Part shown: positions 18,755-27,235 of the stretch, piece by piece
How the letters are laid out: the number at the start of each line of letters is the position of its first letter
Numbering within the stretch: the stretch's first letter is position 1
Assembly: GCA_007556525.1 (NCBI GenBank)
Contig: SWJS01000001.1
Coordinates: forward strand, 216,346-280,345
Direction of reading: 5' to 3'
From: Lysobacteraceae bacterium CU05-9
GTDB lineage: Bacteria > Pseudomonadota > Gammaproteobacteria > Xanthomonadales > Xanthomonadaceae
Length of the DNA stretch: 64,000 nt
Made by a program: the position numbers and the translations under genes
Notes under the pieces: model-generated
What the model was told of the DNA's origin: nothing
The model's database searches: none
What the model saw: only the letters and a program-made list of their open reading frames with translations

Positions 18755-19024
18755 ATGAAGATTAGATTGGATCATCCGTCAGAGATTGGCGTTGTTATAA
18801 AGTCGGCTAGAAAGCGACAGCGATTGCGACAGGATGATCTTGCAGGAATTGTCGGCGTCAGCGAGAATTTTTTGGGCAAGGTCGAAAATGGTGGTGAGAC
18901 CGTGCAGTGGGGAAAGCTGTTTCAGGTATTGCAAGGGCTCGGAGTCGAGGTTTGGCTCGACATGCCGGATACAACGATACAGACAGGTGGCGCAGATTCC
19001 AGTAGGGAGAGATCCGGGAAATGA
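18755..19024 (+). CDS. hipB: HipB-like HTH antitoxin
   Basis: An 89-residue protein with a helix-turn-helix of the XRE/Cro type: IGVVIKSARKRQRLRQDDLA followed by GIVGVSENFLGKVENG, about residues 8-50. HipB neutralises the HipA kinase and represses its own operon. ATG 18755 is preferred over GTG 18746 because relatives begin just before the HTH and the GTG lies inside operator 3; either way the start is covered by the operator, so bound repressor would block initiation directly. The stop overlaps the hipA start by ATGA, giving coupled synthesis of antitoxin before toxin. It lies in an accessory stretch next to tRNA-Leu. Confidence 0.88.
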   Translation: MKIRLDHPSEIGVVIKSARKRQRLRQDDLAGIVGVSENFLGKVENGGETVQWGKLFQVLQGLGVEVWLDMPDTTIQTGGADSSRERSGK

Positions 19025-20331
19025 GCTCTCGGATTTTGCACGCGTGGATAAACGGTCAGCACGTCGGGACTCTGACGGAGCCGAATGGGATTTGGCAATT
19101 TGAATACAGTCCCAGCTGGGTCACTTCACCTGAGGCTTACGCGCTAAGCCCGTACTTGCCACTCGAATCCTCTCCGCTGTTGGATAGCGGCTCGATCCGG
19201 AACGTTCAATGGTATTTCGATAATCTGCTGCCTGAGGAGGGACAGAGAAAGCTCCTGGCATCGGATGTCGAAATTGACCATGCGGATGCATTCGGTTTAC
19301 TGGCCGCATATGGCGCAGAATCGACTGGGTCGTTGATTCTGACACGGAATGATGAGGTGCCGAAATCGCAATGGGAGCTCATCGAACTTCCGGATGGGGA
19401 CTTGCAGAAGCGAATTGAACGAATGCCGCAGTTGCCATTAACCCATGGCGCGCCGAAAAGAATGTCACTTGCAGGGGCCCAGCACAAATTGGCAGTGGTT
19501 CTTGACGGTGAAAAAATATACGAGCCAATCGGATCAACGCCATCCACACACATTTTGAAACCGAATCATCACGATGGTGACTATCCGCAATCGGTGATCA
19601 ATGAGTGGTTTGTGATGCGACTGGCGAGGGAGTTGGGTCTTTCGGTGCCTAATGTTGAACGCCGGTACGTTCCTTCTCCTGTTTACATCATTGAGCGATT
19701 CGACCGTGTCAATTCAGACGCAGGTTGGCAACGTGTGCACGCGATTGACGGTTGTCAATTGTTGGGGTTGGATCGTTTGTTCAAGTATTCGCAAGGAAGC
19801 GTCGGACGATTGGTTGAGCTGTCCGGTGCAACGCGAAGTCTTGCGGCCTCACGAGTGGAATTCTTCAAGTGGCTAACGTTCAACGTGCTGGTCGGTAATG
19901 GCGATGCTCATTTGAAGAATCTGAGCTTCGTCGTCTCGAGTCGCGGAATGGAGGTAGCGCCTGCATACGACCTGCTGAGTACAGAGGTTTATTCGACCAA
20001 GGCCTTTGACAAGGATGGCTGGCCCCGCCGTTCTGAACTTGCATGGCCATTGTTGGAGGCGCGTCGCTTCGTCGATGTTGATCGCAACACATTGCTGCGA
20101 GCGGGCGAACGTCTTAATATTCCTGCTGCCACCGCCAGACGCATCATGGACAAAATGATCTCGGAAATTCTTCCAGCTGCTTCCCGTTTGGCAGATCTAT
20201 TCGAGTCCGAAAATATTTCACGGTGGCACGGTCGTTCGGATTTGCAGTTGACCTTCCTGGCCGAGCGTCGCTGTATCGACGCCATCCGCCACGTCATCAT
20301 CCGCGACATGGTGCAGAAGTTGTCGGGTTGA
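19021..20331 (+). CDS. hipA: HipA-like serine/threonine kinase toxin
   Basis: A 436-residue type II toxin. The N-terminal subdomain has WINGQHVGTL and the DNLLPEEGQRK motif typical of HipA. The kinase part carries LAGAQHKLAVVLDG, HILKPNHHDGDYP, the couple-domain segment VYIIERFDR, the catalytic loop VGNGDAHLKNLSF with the conserved Asp and Asn, and the metal-binding APAYDLLST. Known HipA proteins phosphorylate aminoacyl-tRNA synthetases such as GltX and induce dormancy; the target here is inferred only. All key residues are present, so the toxin should be active. It is coupled to hipB by ATGA and followed by the tRNA-Leu terminator on the other strand. Confidence 0.92.
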   Translation: MSSRILHAWINGQHVGTLTEPNGIWQFEYSPSWVTSPEAYALSPYLPLESSPLLDSGSIRNVQWYFDNLLPEEGQRKLLASDVEIDHADAFGLLAAYGAESTGSLILTRNDEVPKSQWELIELPDGDLQKRIERMPQLPLTHGAPKRMSLAGAQHKLAVVLDGEKIYEPIGSTPSTHILKPNHHDGDYPQSVINEWFVMRLARELGLSVPNVERRYVPSPVYIIERFDRVNSDAGWQRVHAIDGCQLLGLDRLFKYSQGSVGRLVELSGATRSLAASRVEFFKWLTFNVLVGNGDAHLKNLSFVVSSRGMEVAPAYDLLSTEVYSTKAFDKDGWPRRSELAWPLLEARRFVDVDRNTLLRAGERLNIPAATARRIMDKMISEILPAASRLADLFESENISRWHGRSDLQLTFLAERRCIDAIRHVIIRDMVQKLSG

Positions 20332-20402
20332 GGCTCGCGAATTCTCGTTCGAATCATCAATTCGAGATAAATTGAAACAATAGCAATTTGATCGGAAGAA
20401 AC

Positions 20403-20433
20403 AAAAAACCCGCCTGATTTCTCAAACGGGTTT
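20403..20433 (-). terminator. Terminator of tRNA-Leu(CAG)
   Basis: On the minus strand AAACCCG and CGGGTTT form a 7-bp stem around a 14-base loop, followed by TTT. It lies 7 bases past the tRNA CCA end. Confidence 0.75.
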
Positions 20434-20440
20434 CGCAATT

Positions 20441-20525
<85 letters not shown>

Positions 20526-20559
20526 AAGGTGTTCAGGGCAGTGCCCCGAGTAGCTGGAC

Positions 20560-20588
20560 ATTATGAAATAACAACTATTGGTTGTCAA
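20560..20588 (-). promoter_or_regulatory. Sigma-70 promoter of tRNA-Leu
   Basis: Minus strand TTGACA (20588-20583) is separated by exactly 17 bases from CATAAT (20565-20560). The -10 ends 34 bases before the mature tRNA 5' end, leaving room for a short leader cut by RNase P. Confidence 0.8.
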
Positions 20589-20590
20589 GA

Positions 20591-20619
20591 AATTTGGTGC
20601 CCAAGAGAGGACTCGAACC
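20591..20619 (-). repeat. Detached 3' end of tRNA-Leu (possible attachment-site scar)
   Basis: A 29-bp exact repeat of 20437-20465: the last 22 bases plus CCA of tRNA-Leu and four trailing bases (GGTTCGAGTCC...GGGCACCAAATT on the minus strand). It has no tRNA body and lies just upstream of the tRNA-Leu promoter, 154 bp from the intact copy. Such duplications arise when elements integrate at tRNA 3' ends or when one of two tandem tRNA genes decays. Confidence 0.85.
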
Positions 20620-20678
20620 AACGAGCCGAACGCGTGACTTCGCACCAAATTCAGCGGGGCTGTGCGACACTGAACGCC

Positions 20679-23177
20679 ATGCCAAGAAAAACAACGAAAT
20701 CGCCCGGAAAGGGCACGAAACGCGCGGGCGGCAAGCCTGCGAAATCCGCCAATGCCAAGTCGCCGATGTCGGCATCGAATAGTCGCCGTGGGGACGGACC
20801 GAGAGGCTCGAGCGGTGGTGGCCCACGCGGACCGGGTGGCGGTGACCAACGAGGCCCGAGAGGCACGAAGAAGTCCCTCCCACCATGGATGCCCCAGAAC
20901 CTGACGGACGGCGCGAAACCGCTGATCAAGGACCCGTATGCCCACCGGGAGGCGGCGCGGTATGAGAATCCGATTGCGAGTCGGGAGATGATCCTCGGGA
21001 TTTTGGTGAGTTCCAACGGACCGATGCCGCTCGACGAGCTCATCGACAAGCTCAAGATTCCGGAAGAAGGCGAACAGCGTCAAGCGTTCCAGAACCGTTT
21101 GCGCGCGATGATCCGCGACGGGCAAATTCACCAAAATCGTGCGGGCGAACTCGCCCCGGCGCAACACGTCGACCTAATTGCGGGCAGCGTGATCGCGAAT
21201 CCGAACGGCTTCGGCTTCCTCCGACCGGATGCGGGGAGTGGGGTGGAGGATGATGTGTTTTTGCCGCCTTATGAAATGCGGAAGGTGATGAACGGCGACC
21301 GCGTGCTGATCAACATCACGGGGGTGGACCGCAGTGGGCGTCAGGAGGGCAAAATCGTCGACGTCCTCGAGCGCCGCGTGCAACGCCTGATCGGGTCGCT
21401 GATTGAGGAAAATGGCATTGCGTATGTGGTGCCGAACGACCAGCGCATCCAGCGCAACATCATGATTCCACCCGATGCCAAAATGGATGCCCGCAACGGA
21501 CAACTCGTCGTCGCCGAATTGACTCAGGTGCCCGACGAACGGCGCCCACCGATTGGCAAAATTGTGGCAGTCCTCGGTGACAAACTCACCGCATCGTTGG
21601 CCGTCGAAGCCGCGATTCATGGTCACAACATTCCGCACGAATTTCCGCCGGTGGTGATTCAAGAAGCCGAAGCGATTCCGGTCGAGGTCACGGCTGCAGA
21701 GATTGCCGATCGTGTTGATTTGCGCCAGATGAAGTTGGTGACGATTGACGGTGAGGATGCGAAGGATTTTGACGATGCGGTTTATTGCGAAGCGTTGCCG
21801 GGCGGTGGCTATCGTCTCGTCGTCGCGATCGCGGATGTTTCGCATTACGTAACGCCTGGAAGTGCACTCGATGATGAAGCGCAATTGCGTGCGACGTCGG
21901 TGTATTTTCCGGGATTTGTGGTGCCGATGTTGCCGGAAGTTTTGAGCAATGGCATTTGTTCGTTGAAGCCGAAGGTTGATCGTCTGTGCTTCGTCTGCGA
22001 CATGGAAATCGACAAGAAGGGCGTCACCCGCAAGTCGGAGTTTTACACGGCCGTCATGCACTCGCATGCGCGACTGACTTACACGCAAGTGTGGAATGCG
22101 ATCGGTGGTGAAGCGTCGGATGAAGACCGCGAAAATTCGTTGGCCGTCATCGGTGATTTGCTCCCACAAATCAAGCAACTTCATGAGCTTTACAAAATAT
22201 TAGTGGCCGCCCGCGCCGCCCGTGGTGCGATTGAGTTTGAGTCGTCGGAAGTACGTTTTGTGTTGGATAACACGGGCACGGTGACGCAAGCCGGGATGTT
22301 GCAACGGAATGATGCGCACAAGTTGATCGAGGAGTGCATGATCGCGGCGAACGTTGAAGCTGCGCGATTCGTCGACACTGTCAAAATTCCCGCGCCCTTC
22401 CGCGTCCACGAGAAACCACCTGAGCGCAAGTATGCGGAGTTGGTTGAGTTCCTGCATGAGTTTGGTCTGTCGCTGCCGCCTCACAATAAAGTGCGCCCGA
22501 TGGACTACCGGAATTTGTTGGCCAAAATCCGCGACCGTCCCGACTACGCATTGATCGAATCGGTGTTGCTGCGTTCGCAATCGTTAGCGGTTTATCAGAC
22601 GGGGAATGATGGGCATTTCGGGTTGGCGTTGGAAGCGTACGCGCACTTCACGTCACCAATCCGTCGTTATCCGGACTTGTTGTTACATCGTTCGATTAAG
22701 CATGCGCTGCGTGGTTTGGCTCCCGAGAAATTTACATACTCGCCGTCGAACATGGCGAACCTGGCGTTGCAATCTTCGGAGCGCGCGCGTCGTGCAGAAG
22801 AAGCCGAGCGTGAAGTCGATGAGCGTTATCGTGCCGCGTGGATGGAGCAGCATGTGGGTGGTCGGTTCTCGGGTGTGATTTCGGGCGTGACGTCATTCGG
22901 GCTGTTCGTTGAGTTGGATGATTCGAAGGTCAACGGGCTGATTCACGTGACGACGTTGCCGCGCGATTACTATCACTTCGATGCAATCCGCAAAACCCTG
23001 ACCGGCGAGCGTTCCGGCCGGGAGTTCCGTTTGGGTGACCGCGTGGACATCATTGTGATGAAAGCGAACGTGGAAGAACGTAAAATTGATTTCAAACTGG
23101 CGCCATCGGCTGATGATGTCGCTAACTCGTCCCGTCCCGCCTTTGGCAAATCACAGAAATCGCGTCGTACCAAATGA
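20679..23177 (+). CDS. rnr: Ribonuclease R
   Basis: An 832-residue 3'-5' exoribonuclease of the RNB family that degrades structured RNA. After a basic, low-complexity Lys/Gly/Arg-rich N-terminus (to about 90) come a winged-helix region (GILVSSNGPMPLDELIDKL), cold-shock domains, the RNB catalytic core (TIDGEDAKDFDDAVYCE with the metal-binding Asp cluster, and IADVSHYV), and a C-terminal S1 domain (GVISGVTSFGLFVELDD). It ends with a basic tail. ATG 20679 is chosen because the longer frame to 20529 runs through the tRNA scar. It overlaps rlmB by ATGA, the usual rnr-rlmB pair. Confidence 0.96.
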   Translation: MPRKTTKSPGKGTKRAGGKPAKSANAKSPMSASNSRRGDGPRGSSGGGPRGPGGGDQRGPRGTKKSLPPWMPQNLTDGAKPLIKDPYAHREAARYENPIASREMILGILVSSNGPMPLDELIDKLKIPEEGEQRQAFQNRLRAMIRDGQIHQNRAGELAPAQHVDLIAGSVIANPNGFGFLRPDAGSGVEDDVFLPPYEMRKVMNGDRVLINITGVDRSGRQEGKIVDVLERRVQRLIGSLIEENGIAYVVPNDQRIQRNIMIPPDAKMDARNGQLVVAELTQVPDERRPPIGKIVAVLGDKLTASLAVEAAIHGHNIPHEFPPVVIQEAEAIPVEVTAAEIADRVDLRQMKLVTIDGEDAKDFDDAVYCEALPGGGYRLVVAIADVSHYVTPGSALDDEAQLRATSVYFPGFVVPMLPEVLSNGICSLKPKVDRLCFVCDMEIDKKGVTRKSEFYTAVMHSHARLTYTQVWNAIGGEASDEDRENSLAVIGDLLPQIKQLHELYKILVAARAARGAIEFESSEVRFVLDNTGTVTQAGMLQRNDAHKLIEECMIAANVEAARFVDTVKIPAPFRVHEKPPERKYAELVEFLHEFGLSLPPHNKVRPMDYRNLLAKIRDRPDYALIESVLLRSQSLAVYQTGNDGHFGLALEAYAHFTSPIRRYPDLLLHRSIKHALRGLAPEKFTYSPSNMANLALQSSERARRAEEAEREVDERYRAAWMEQHVGGRFSGVISGVTSFGLFVELDDSKVNGLIHVTTLPRDYYHFDAIRKTLTGERSGREFRLGDRVDIIVMKANVEERKIDFKLAPSADDVANSSRPAFGKSQKSRRTK

Positions 23178-23923
23178 GTTCAAAACAATGGATCGCCGGC
23201 ATCAACGCCGTAGCTTCGGCACTGGAGCATGATGCTTCGCACGTACGGGAAGTTTTGATTGAAGCTGGGGCCAAAAACCCTCGTTTGCTCGAAATCGAAT
23301 CGCGCGCTCAGCGTCTGGACATCTCGGTCCGTCGGGTCGCTGTGTCTGCCATCGATGGGGTGGTCGGCAAGTTGCGTCATCAGGGGGTCGTCGCGCGTTA
23401 CGCCGCCGCCAAAACCTGGAACGAATCCGATCTCATTGATCTCGTCGAGGCCGCTTCCGGGCGCGCTCTAGTGTTGATCCTCGACGGTGTGCAGGATCCG
23501 CACAATCTCGGCGCGTGTTTGCGCTCGGCCGCCGCCGCCGGCGTCACCGCCGTCGTCATCCCGCGCGACAAATCCGTTCAAGTCAACGCAACCGTCCGCA
23601 AAACTTCCGCCGGCGCCGCCGACATCGTCCCCGTCGTCCCCGTCACCAATCTCTCGCGCGCCATGAAGTCGCTGCAGGACCAGGGTGTGTGGCTCTACGG
23701 TCTGGCCGGTGAAGCTTCCGCGTCGCTGTACTCGGTCGATCTGCGCGGCTCGGTCGGCATCGTCATGGGCGGCGAATCCGACGGTCTGCGTCGCCTGACG
23801 CGCGAAACCTGCGACGGCCTCGTCTCCATCCCCATGCCCGGCGGCTCCGACGTGGAATCCCTGAACGTCTCCGTCGCCACCGGCGTCTGTCTCTTCGAAG
23901 CCGTCCGCCAACGGAGCGCGTAG
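23174..23923 (+). CDS. rlmB: 23S rRNA (guanosine(2251)-2'-O)-methyltransferase
   Basis: A 249-residue SPOUT methyltransferase that modifies G2251 of 23S rRNA. It has an N-terminal L30e-like substrate domain (IAGINAVASALEHD) and the three SpoU motifs: LDGVQDPHNLGACLRSAAAA, IVMGGESDGLRRLT and SIPMPGGSDVESLNVSVATG, which form the trefoil knot that binds SAM. Length is normal. It is co-translated with rnr (ATGA overlap). Its 3' end faces pitA across a repeat-rich 209-bp gap. Confidence 0.95.
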   Translation: MSSKQWIAGINAVASALEHDASHVREVLIEAGAKNPRLLEIESRAQRLDISVRRVAVSAIDGVVGKLRHQGVVARYAAAKTWNESDLIDLVEAASGRALVLILDGVQDPHNLGACLRSAAAAGVTAVVIPRDKSVQVNATVRKTSAGAADIVPVVPVTNLSRAMKSLQDQGVWLYGLAGEASASLYSVDLRGSVGIVMGGESDGLRRLTRETCDGLVSIPMPGGSDVESLNVSVATGVCLFEAVRQRSA

Positions 23924-23939
23924 CGCACTCTCCCTTTCT

Positions 23940-24050
23940 CGGGGTGTAACAATTGTTACAAAACGCGTCAGATCGCAACCGAAATGGTGGCGTTTTGGAA
24001 CCATTGCGCAACCAAAGTGCATCAATTTGTCACAATTGTGACAGTCGCAT
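23940..24050. repeat. Palindromic ACAATTGT repeat, long form (E3)
   Basis: Two ACAATTGT cores at 23949-23956 and 24032-24039, 83 bp apart. The outer left end GGGGTGTAACAATTGTTACA is the reverse complement of the right end of E4, including the following CGAGAAAGG. Inside are GCGCAACCAAAGTGCATCAA, nearly identical to E4. It lies between the convergent rlmB and pitA genes. Confidence 0.85.
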
Positions 24051-24092
24051 AATGTGACTCATCCCGCCGGATGTTGCGGACGCGGTCAGAGC

Positions 24093-24132
24093 GCTCGCGG
24101 CGCGGCGCGGCGCGGCGCGGCGCGGCGCGAGC
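24093..24132. repeat. Short tandem repeat (CGCGG)6 at the pitA 3' end
   Basis: Six perfect CGCGG units at 24096-24125 are followed by CGCGA and flanked by the inverted pair GCTCGCG and CGCGAGC. The array ends one base before the pitA stop codon and is non-coding. Slippage would change only the intergenic length. Confidence 0.85.
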
Positions 24133-25257
24133 TTATGCCCAGCCGAGGAACGCGACGATTTTGTAGAGCAGGAACGCCATACCACCGGCGGCGGGGATCG
24201 TCATGATCCAGGCCCAGATGATGCGTTCGATGACAGTGATTTTGAGAGCGCGTGGGTTTTTGCCGAAGCCGACACCCATGATCGCCGTGGAGATCGAGTG
24301 AGTGGTGGAGACCGGCATGCCGAGGTGGGCGGCGGTGACGAGGATCGTGGCGGAGGCCGTCTCAGCGGCGAAACCGTCGATGGGCTGCAGCTTGACCATT
24401 TTGTGGCCGAGAGTTTTGATGATGCGCCAACCGCCGGCGGCGGTACCGGCGGCCATCACCAACGCACAGATCACGATGATCCACGAATCGATGTGAGCGC
24501 TGTCCGAACTCGTCGGGTGCAGGAATGCCAACCATGGTGGCAGAGTTTTCAGAGTGCCGGCGGCTTCCGCGCCGAACAAAGCCAGGGCGATGATGCCCAT
24601 GGTTTTTTGCGCGTCGTTGGAACCGTGAGCGAAGCCCATGTATGCCGCGGAGACCAACTGCGCCTTACCGAAAATCGCATTGACCCAACGCGGACGGCTC
24701 AAGCGGCTCAACGGATTCGGCATCCGCCGAAGTCCAGAGATCAACGCGTACAACGTGCCGAGAATCAAAACGCCGAGAATGAAGCCAGCGAGAGGCGACG
24801 TCACCATTGGCATGACGACCTTCCACAGCAGACCCTTGCTCTTCGTCCAGCCTTCAGCGCTCGGTTGCGACCAAATCAATGCGTGCCAGTTGAGGTTGGC
24901 AGCGGACAGCGCGGCGCCGCACAGACCGCCGATCAAAGCGTGCGAGGACGAGGAGGGCAAACCGAACCACCACGTGATCAAGTTCCACGAGATGCCGCCG
25001 AGCAACGCACACAAAATCACCTGCGACGTCACTTGCACGACAGCCGGGTCGATGAGGCCGGTGGAGATGGTTTTGGCAACTGCGGTTCCGAAGAACGCAC
25101 CGAACAAATTCATCGTCGCCGCCAACATGACGGCCTTGCCTGGCGAGAGGACTTTCGTCGCGACGACGGTGGCGATGGAGTTCGCCGTGTCGTGGAAGCC
25201 GTTGATGAACTCGAACACCAATGCGGCGAAAATCACCAGCAATAATAGGGTCAACAT
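24133..25257 (-). CDS. Inorganic phosphate transporter, Pit family
   Basis: A 374-residue inner-membrane protein with about ten hydrophobic segments. It shows the two Pit repeats: FINGFHDTANSIATVVATKV near the N-terminus, GLPSSSSHALIGGLCGAAL in the middle, AHGSNDAQKTMGIIALALF and GMPVSTTHSISTAIMGVGFG near the end. Pit carriers are low-affinity metal-phosphate/proton symporters used when phosphate is plentiful, complementing the Pst system 4 kb away. The size matches the shorter bacterial Pit proteins rather than E. coli PitA. A DUF47 partner gene is directly upstream in the same operon. Confidence 0.94.
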   Translation of the reverse strand: MLTLLLLVIFAALVFEFINGFHDTANSIATVVATKVLSPGKAVMLAATMNLFGAFFGTAVAKTISTGLIDPAVVQVTSQVILCALLGGISWNLITWWFGLPSSSSHALIGGLCGAALSAANLNWHALIWSQPSAEGWTKSKGLLWKVVMPMVTSPLAGFILGVLILGTLYALISGLRRMPNPLSRLSRPRWVNAIFGKAQLVSAAYMGFAHGSNDAQKTMGIIALALFGAEAAGTLKTLPPWLAFLHPTSSDSAHIDSWIIVICALVMAAGTAAGGWRIIKTLGHKMVKLQPIDGFAAETASATILVTAAHLGMPVSTTHSISTAIMGVGFGKNPRALKITVIERIIWAWIMTIPAAGGMAFLLYKIVAFLGWA

Positions 25258-25267
25258 CGGCGTGGAC

Positions 25268-25894
25268 TCAGGAGTTTTTCAGGACGATTTGGTAGGCAAC
25301 GACACCGGCTTCACGGCAACGGTCGATTGCTTTTTCGAGAATGTCAAAAAACTCTTTCAACAAAAACGTATCCGCCGCATCGAGATTGCCCGAGTAAATT
25401 TCGCGGTGCAGTTCCAGCAACAGGCGATCGGCTTCGGCTTCAATGACGCGCAGACGTTCGTTCAATTTGCTCATTTTTTCGATGCGCATGGAACGCAGTT
25501 CCTTCACCATTTCCACGACGACGCCGGCGGCTTGTTCGAGCATCAAACCGCGCGGTGCGAAGTCGATGTGCTCGAGACGGTGACGCGCGAGATCATAACG
25601 GTCCGCGAAACGTTCGACTTGCTTTGGAATTTTGTAAATTGCCGATGCGAGCGACTCGATGTCTTCGCGCTCGATCGGAGTGATGAAGTTGTCGACGAGT
25701 TCGTGATTGATTTTGTCAGAGACAACACGCTCACGTTGGCGCGCATGCTTGAACGGTTCGAGCGAGTAAGTTGCCGCGGGTTCCTTCAGCATCTCAACGA
25801 GGGCTTTCGTGCTTTCGTGCGCGGCATCTGCCGCTTCGTCCAACAGGTCAAAAAACAGGTTGCCGGAACCAAAGATCGTTTGCAGGGAAAACAT
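25268..25894 (-). CDS. DUF47 (PhoU-like) Pit accessory protein
   Basis: A 208-residue all-helical protein of the TIGR00153/DUF47 family, a distant PhoU homologue: FFDLLDEAADAAHESTKALV, then VVSDKINHELVDNFITPIER and EDIESLASAIYKIPKQVERF. Members are nearly always next to a Pit carrier and are thought to control it or metal-phosphate release. Here it precedes pit by 10 bp, so the two are one operon. No membrane segments or signal peptide. No Pho box was seen upstream. Confidence 0.9.
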   Translation of the reverse strand: MFSLQTIFGSGNLFFDLLDEAADAAHESTKALVEMLKEPAATYSLEPFKHARQRERVVSDKINHELVDNFITPIEREDIESLASAIYKIPKQVERFADRYDLARHRLEHIDFAPRGLMLEQAAGVVVEMVKELRSMRIEKMSKLNERLRVIEAEADRLLLELHREIYSGNLDAADTFLLKEFFDILEKAIDRCREAGVVAYQIVLKNS

Positions 25895-25925
25895 GGGAAA
25901 GCCCGTTATGCGAGAAATGTTTCAA

Positions 25926-26417
25926 TTATATGACCGTTTTCGCAATGTGAACATATTGTGAAGCCGAAATTTCTTGCGGGCGTACGGCGCCGTCAGTCGG
26001 GTTGCGGTCGAGAAGGACGAAAGTGACCGCGGGTACGGGTGGATCGAGGAGGACATTGTGCTCGTAGGCGGCTAGTCGGCGGGTGTCTTCGTCCCTGGTG
26101 GTCTCGACTTCGAGGCAGAGGGCTTCGTAGTGGGCGAGGTCGCTGATTTTTGCCTGGGTATTAAGTTGCGCGGCGAATTCCGCTGCAAGATCAACGAAAT
26201 GAGGGGACTGTTGAGTGCGGCTGGCGAGGAATTCGTGGATGGATTTTTGCCATTCCTCATCGCCCATCAATGCGTGAGTGCGCGACAGGTTGGTATGCAG
26301 GAGTCCGCTGATGCTGGCGTGGACCAGTTCGCGGTAGACCTCGGCGCGGCCGGGGAGTTCGCCGCCTTCGCGGATTGCGGTGGACCATTGTTCGATGGTG
26401 TCGCGGTAGTTGCTCAT
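25926..26417 (-). CDS. Short HvfC/BufC-like DUF2063 protein (RiPP partner protein)
   Basis: A 163-residue protein with the N-terminal DUF2063 helices (GRAEVYRELVHASISGLLHT, GDEEWQKSIHEFLASRTQQS, SDLAHYEALCLEV). Proteins of this family pair with DUF692 enzymes and present the precursor peptide to them. Typical members have about 250 residues with a second domain; this one stops soon after the inter-domain region (ISASQYVHIAKTVI), so the C-terminal domain is mostly missing or much reduced. It overlaps the DUF692 gene by ATGA. No frameshifted continuation was recognised downstream. Confidence 0.75.
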   Translation of the reverse strand: MSNYRDTIEQWSTAIREGGELPGRAEVYRELVHASISGLLHTNLSRTHALMGDEEWQKSIHEFLASRTQQSPHFVDLAAEFAAQLNTQAKISDLAHYEALCLEVETTRDEDTRRLAAYEHNVLLDPPVPAVTFVLLDRNPTDGAVRPQEISASQYVHIAKTVI

Positions 26418-27235
26418 AGCAGGGACCTCGCGTGTTCGATTTCAGCGAGGAGTTCATGAAGCGGCGGAAAATTGAAGTCACGCTCGAGCAGCGTTGGGCG
26501 GTGACCGATCGTGGTGTAAGCGTCTTTCAGCAGATCCCACACGTTGTTGATGACGGGCATGCCGTGGCTGTCGATTTTGAAATCATCCGCTTCGTCGTAG
26601 TGGCCAGCGACATGATAGCTGGCGACGCGCTCCGGCTTGATGGTGTGCATCAACTCACGCGGGTCTGTGCCGTGATTGATGTAGTTAACGTATAGGTTGT
26701 TGACGTCGAGCAGAAGATCGCAGTCCGCCGTTTCCAAAACCGCATTCACGAATTCCGGTTCGGTCAGTTGCGTTGCGGATGGTGCGTAGTAGGAGACGTT
26801 TTCGATGGCGATGCGTCGGCCGAGGGTGTCCTGGACTTGGCGGATACGTGCGGAAACGTGTTCAACGGCTTCCTCTGTAAAAGGTATCGGCAGCAACTCA
26901 TGCAACCGCGCCGTACCGTCCGCGCAATAGCTCAGATGCTCGCTGTACAACGCGACGTTATGCGTGTCGAGGAATGAGCGGATTTCGTGGAGATACGCGG
27001 TGTCGAATGGCGCGATGCCACCGAGATCCAACGACAAGCCGTGGCAGGTTAGGGGATAGCGCGACACCACGCGGTCGAACATCGCGGCGTAACGACCGCC
27101 GAGACGGATCCAGTTCTCCGGTGCGCATTCGACGAAATCCATGGCGCCTGAAGGTGCTGCAAGTGTTTCCTCAAGAATCGCGCGCCGCAAGCCCAGGCCA
27201 ACGGCGCGCTCGGAAATTACTTCTTGCCGCCGCAC
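26414..27235 (-). CDS. MNIO (DUF692) peptide-modifying iron enzyme, HvfB/BufB-like
   Basis: A 273-residue TIM-barrel enzyme of the multinuclear non-heme iron-dependent oxidative (MNIO) family, founded by MbnB. Putative iron ligands and active-site residues are all present: CHGLSLDLGG (His65), YSEHLSY (Glu99, His100), IENVSYY (Glu145, Asn146), LLDVNNLYVNYINHG (Asp177, Asn180), YHVAGHYDE (His208, His212), DSHG (Asp222, His224) and LLERDFN (Glu251, Asp253). Relatives oxidise Cys or Asp residues of precursor peptides. It overlaps both neighbours: a GTG start at 27235 lies 19 bp inside the precursor gene, and the stop overlaps the DUF2063 gene by ATGA. The candidate substrate is the upstream EGKCG protein. 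Confidence 0.9.
   Translation of the reverse strand: MRRQEVISERAVGLGLRRAILEETLAAPSGAMDFVECAPENWIRLGGRYAAMFDRVVSRYPLTCHGLSLDLGGIAPFDTAYLHEIRSFLDTHNVALYSEHLSYCADGTARLHELLPIPFTEEAVEHVSARIRQVQDTLGRRIAIENVSYYAPSATQLTEPEFVNAVLETADCDLLLDVNNLYVNYINHGTDPRELMHTIKPERVASYHVAGHYDEADDFKIDSHGMPVINNVWDLLKDAYTTIGHRPTLLERDFNFPPLHELLAEIEHARSLL

Noticed and set aside
20591-20651. Inverted pair AATTTGGTGC and GCACCAAATT around the tRNA-Leu fragment
   Set aside because: Ten-base arms over a 40-base gap could be a chance result; no function or second example supports it.
24298-25933. Long plus-strand open frames (315 and 431 residues) opposite pit and DUF47
   Set aside because: Shadows of two well-supported transporter genes, with His/Arg/Gln-rich low-quality sequence.
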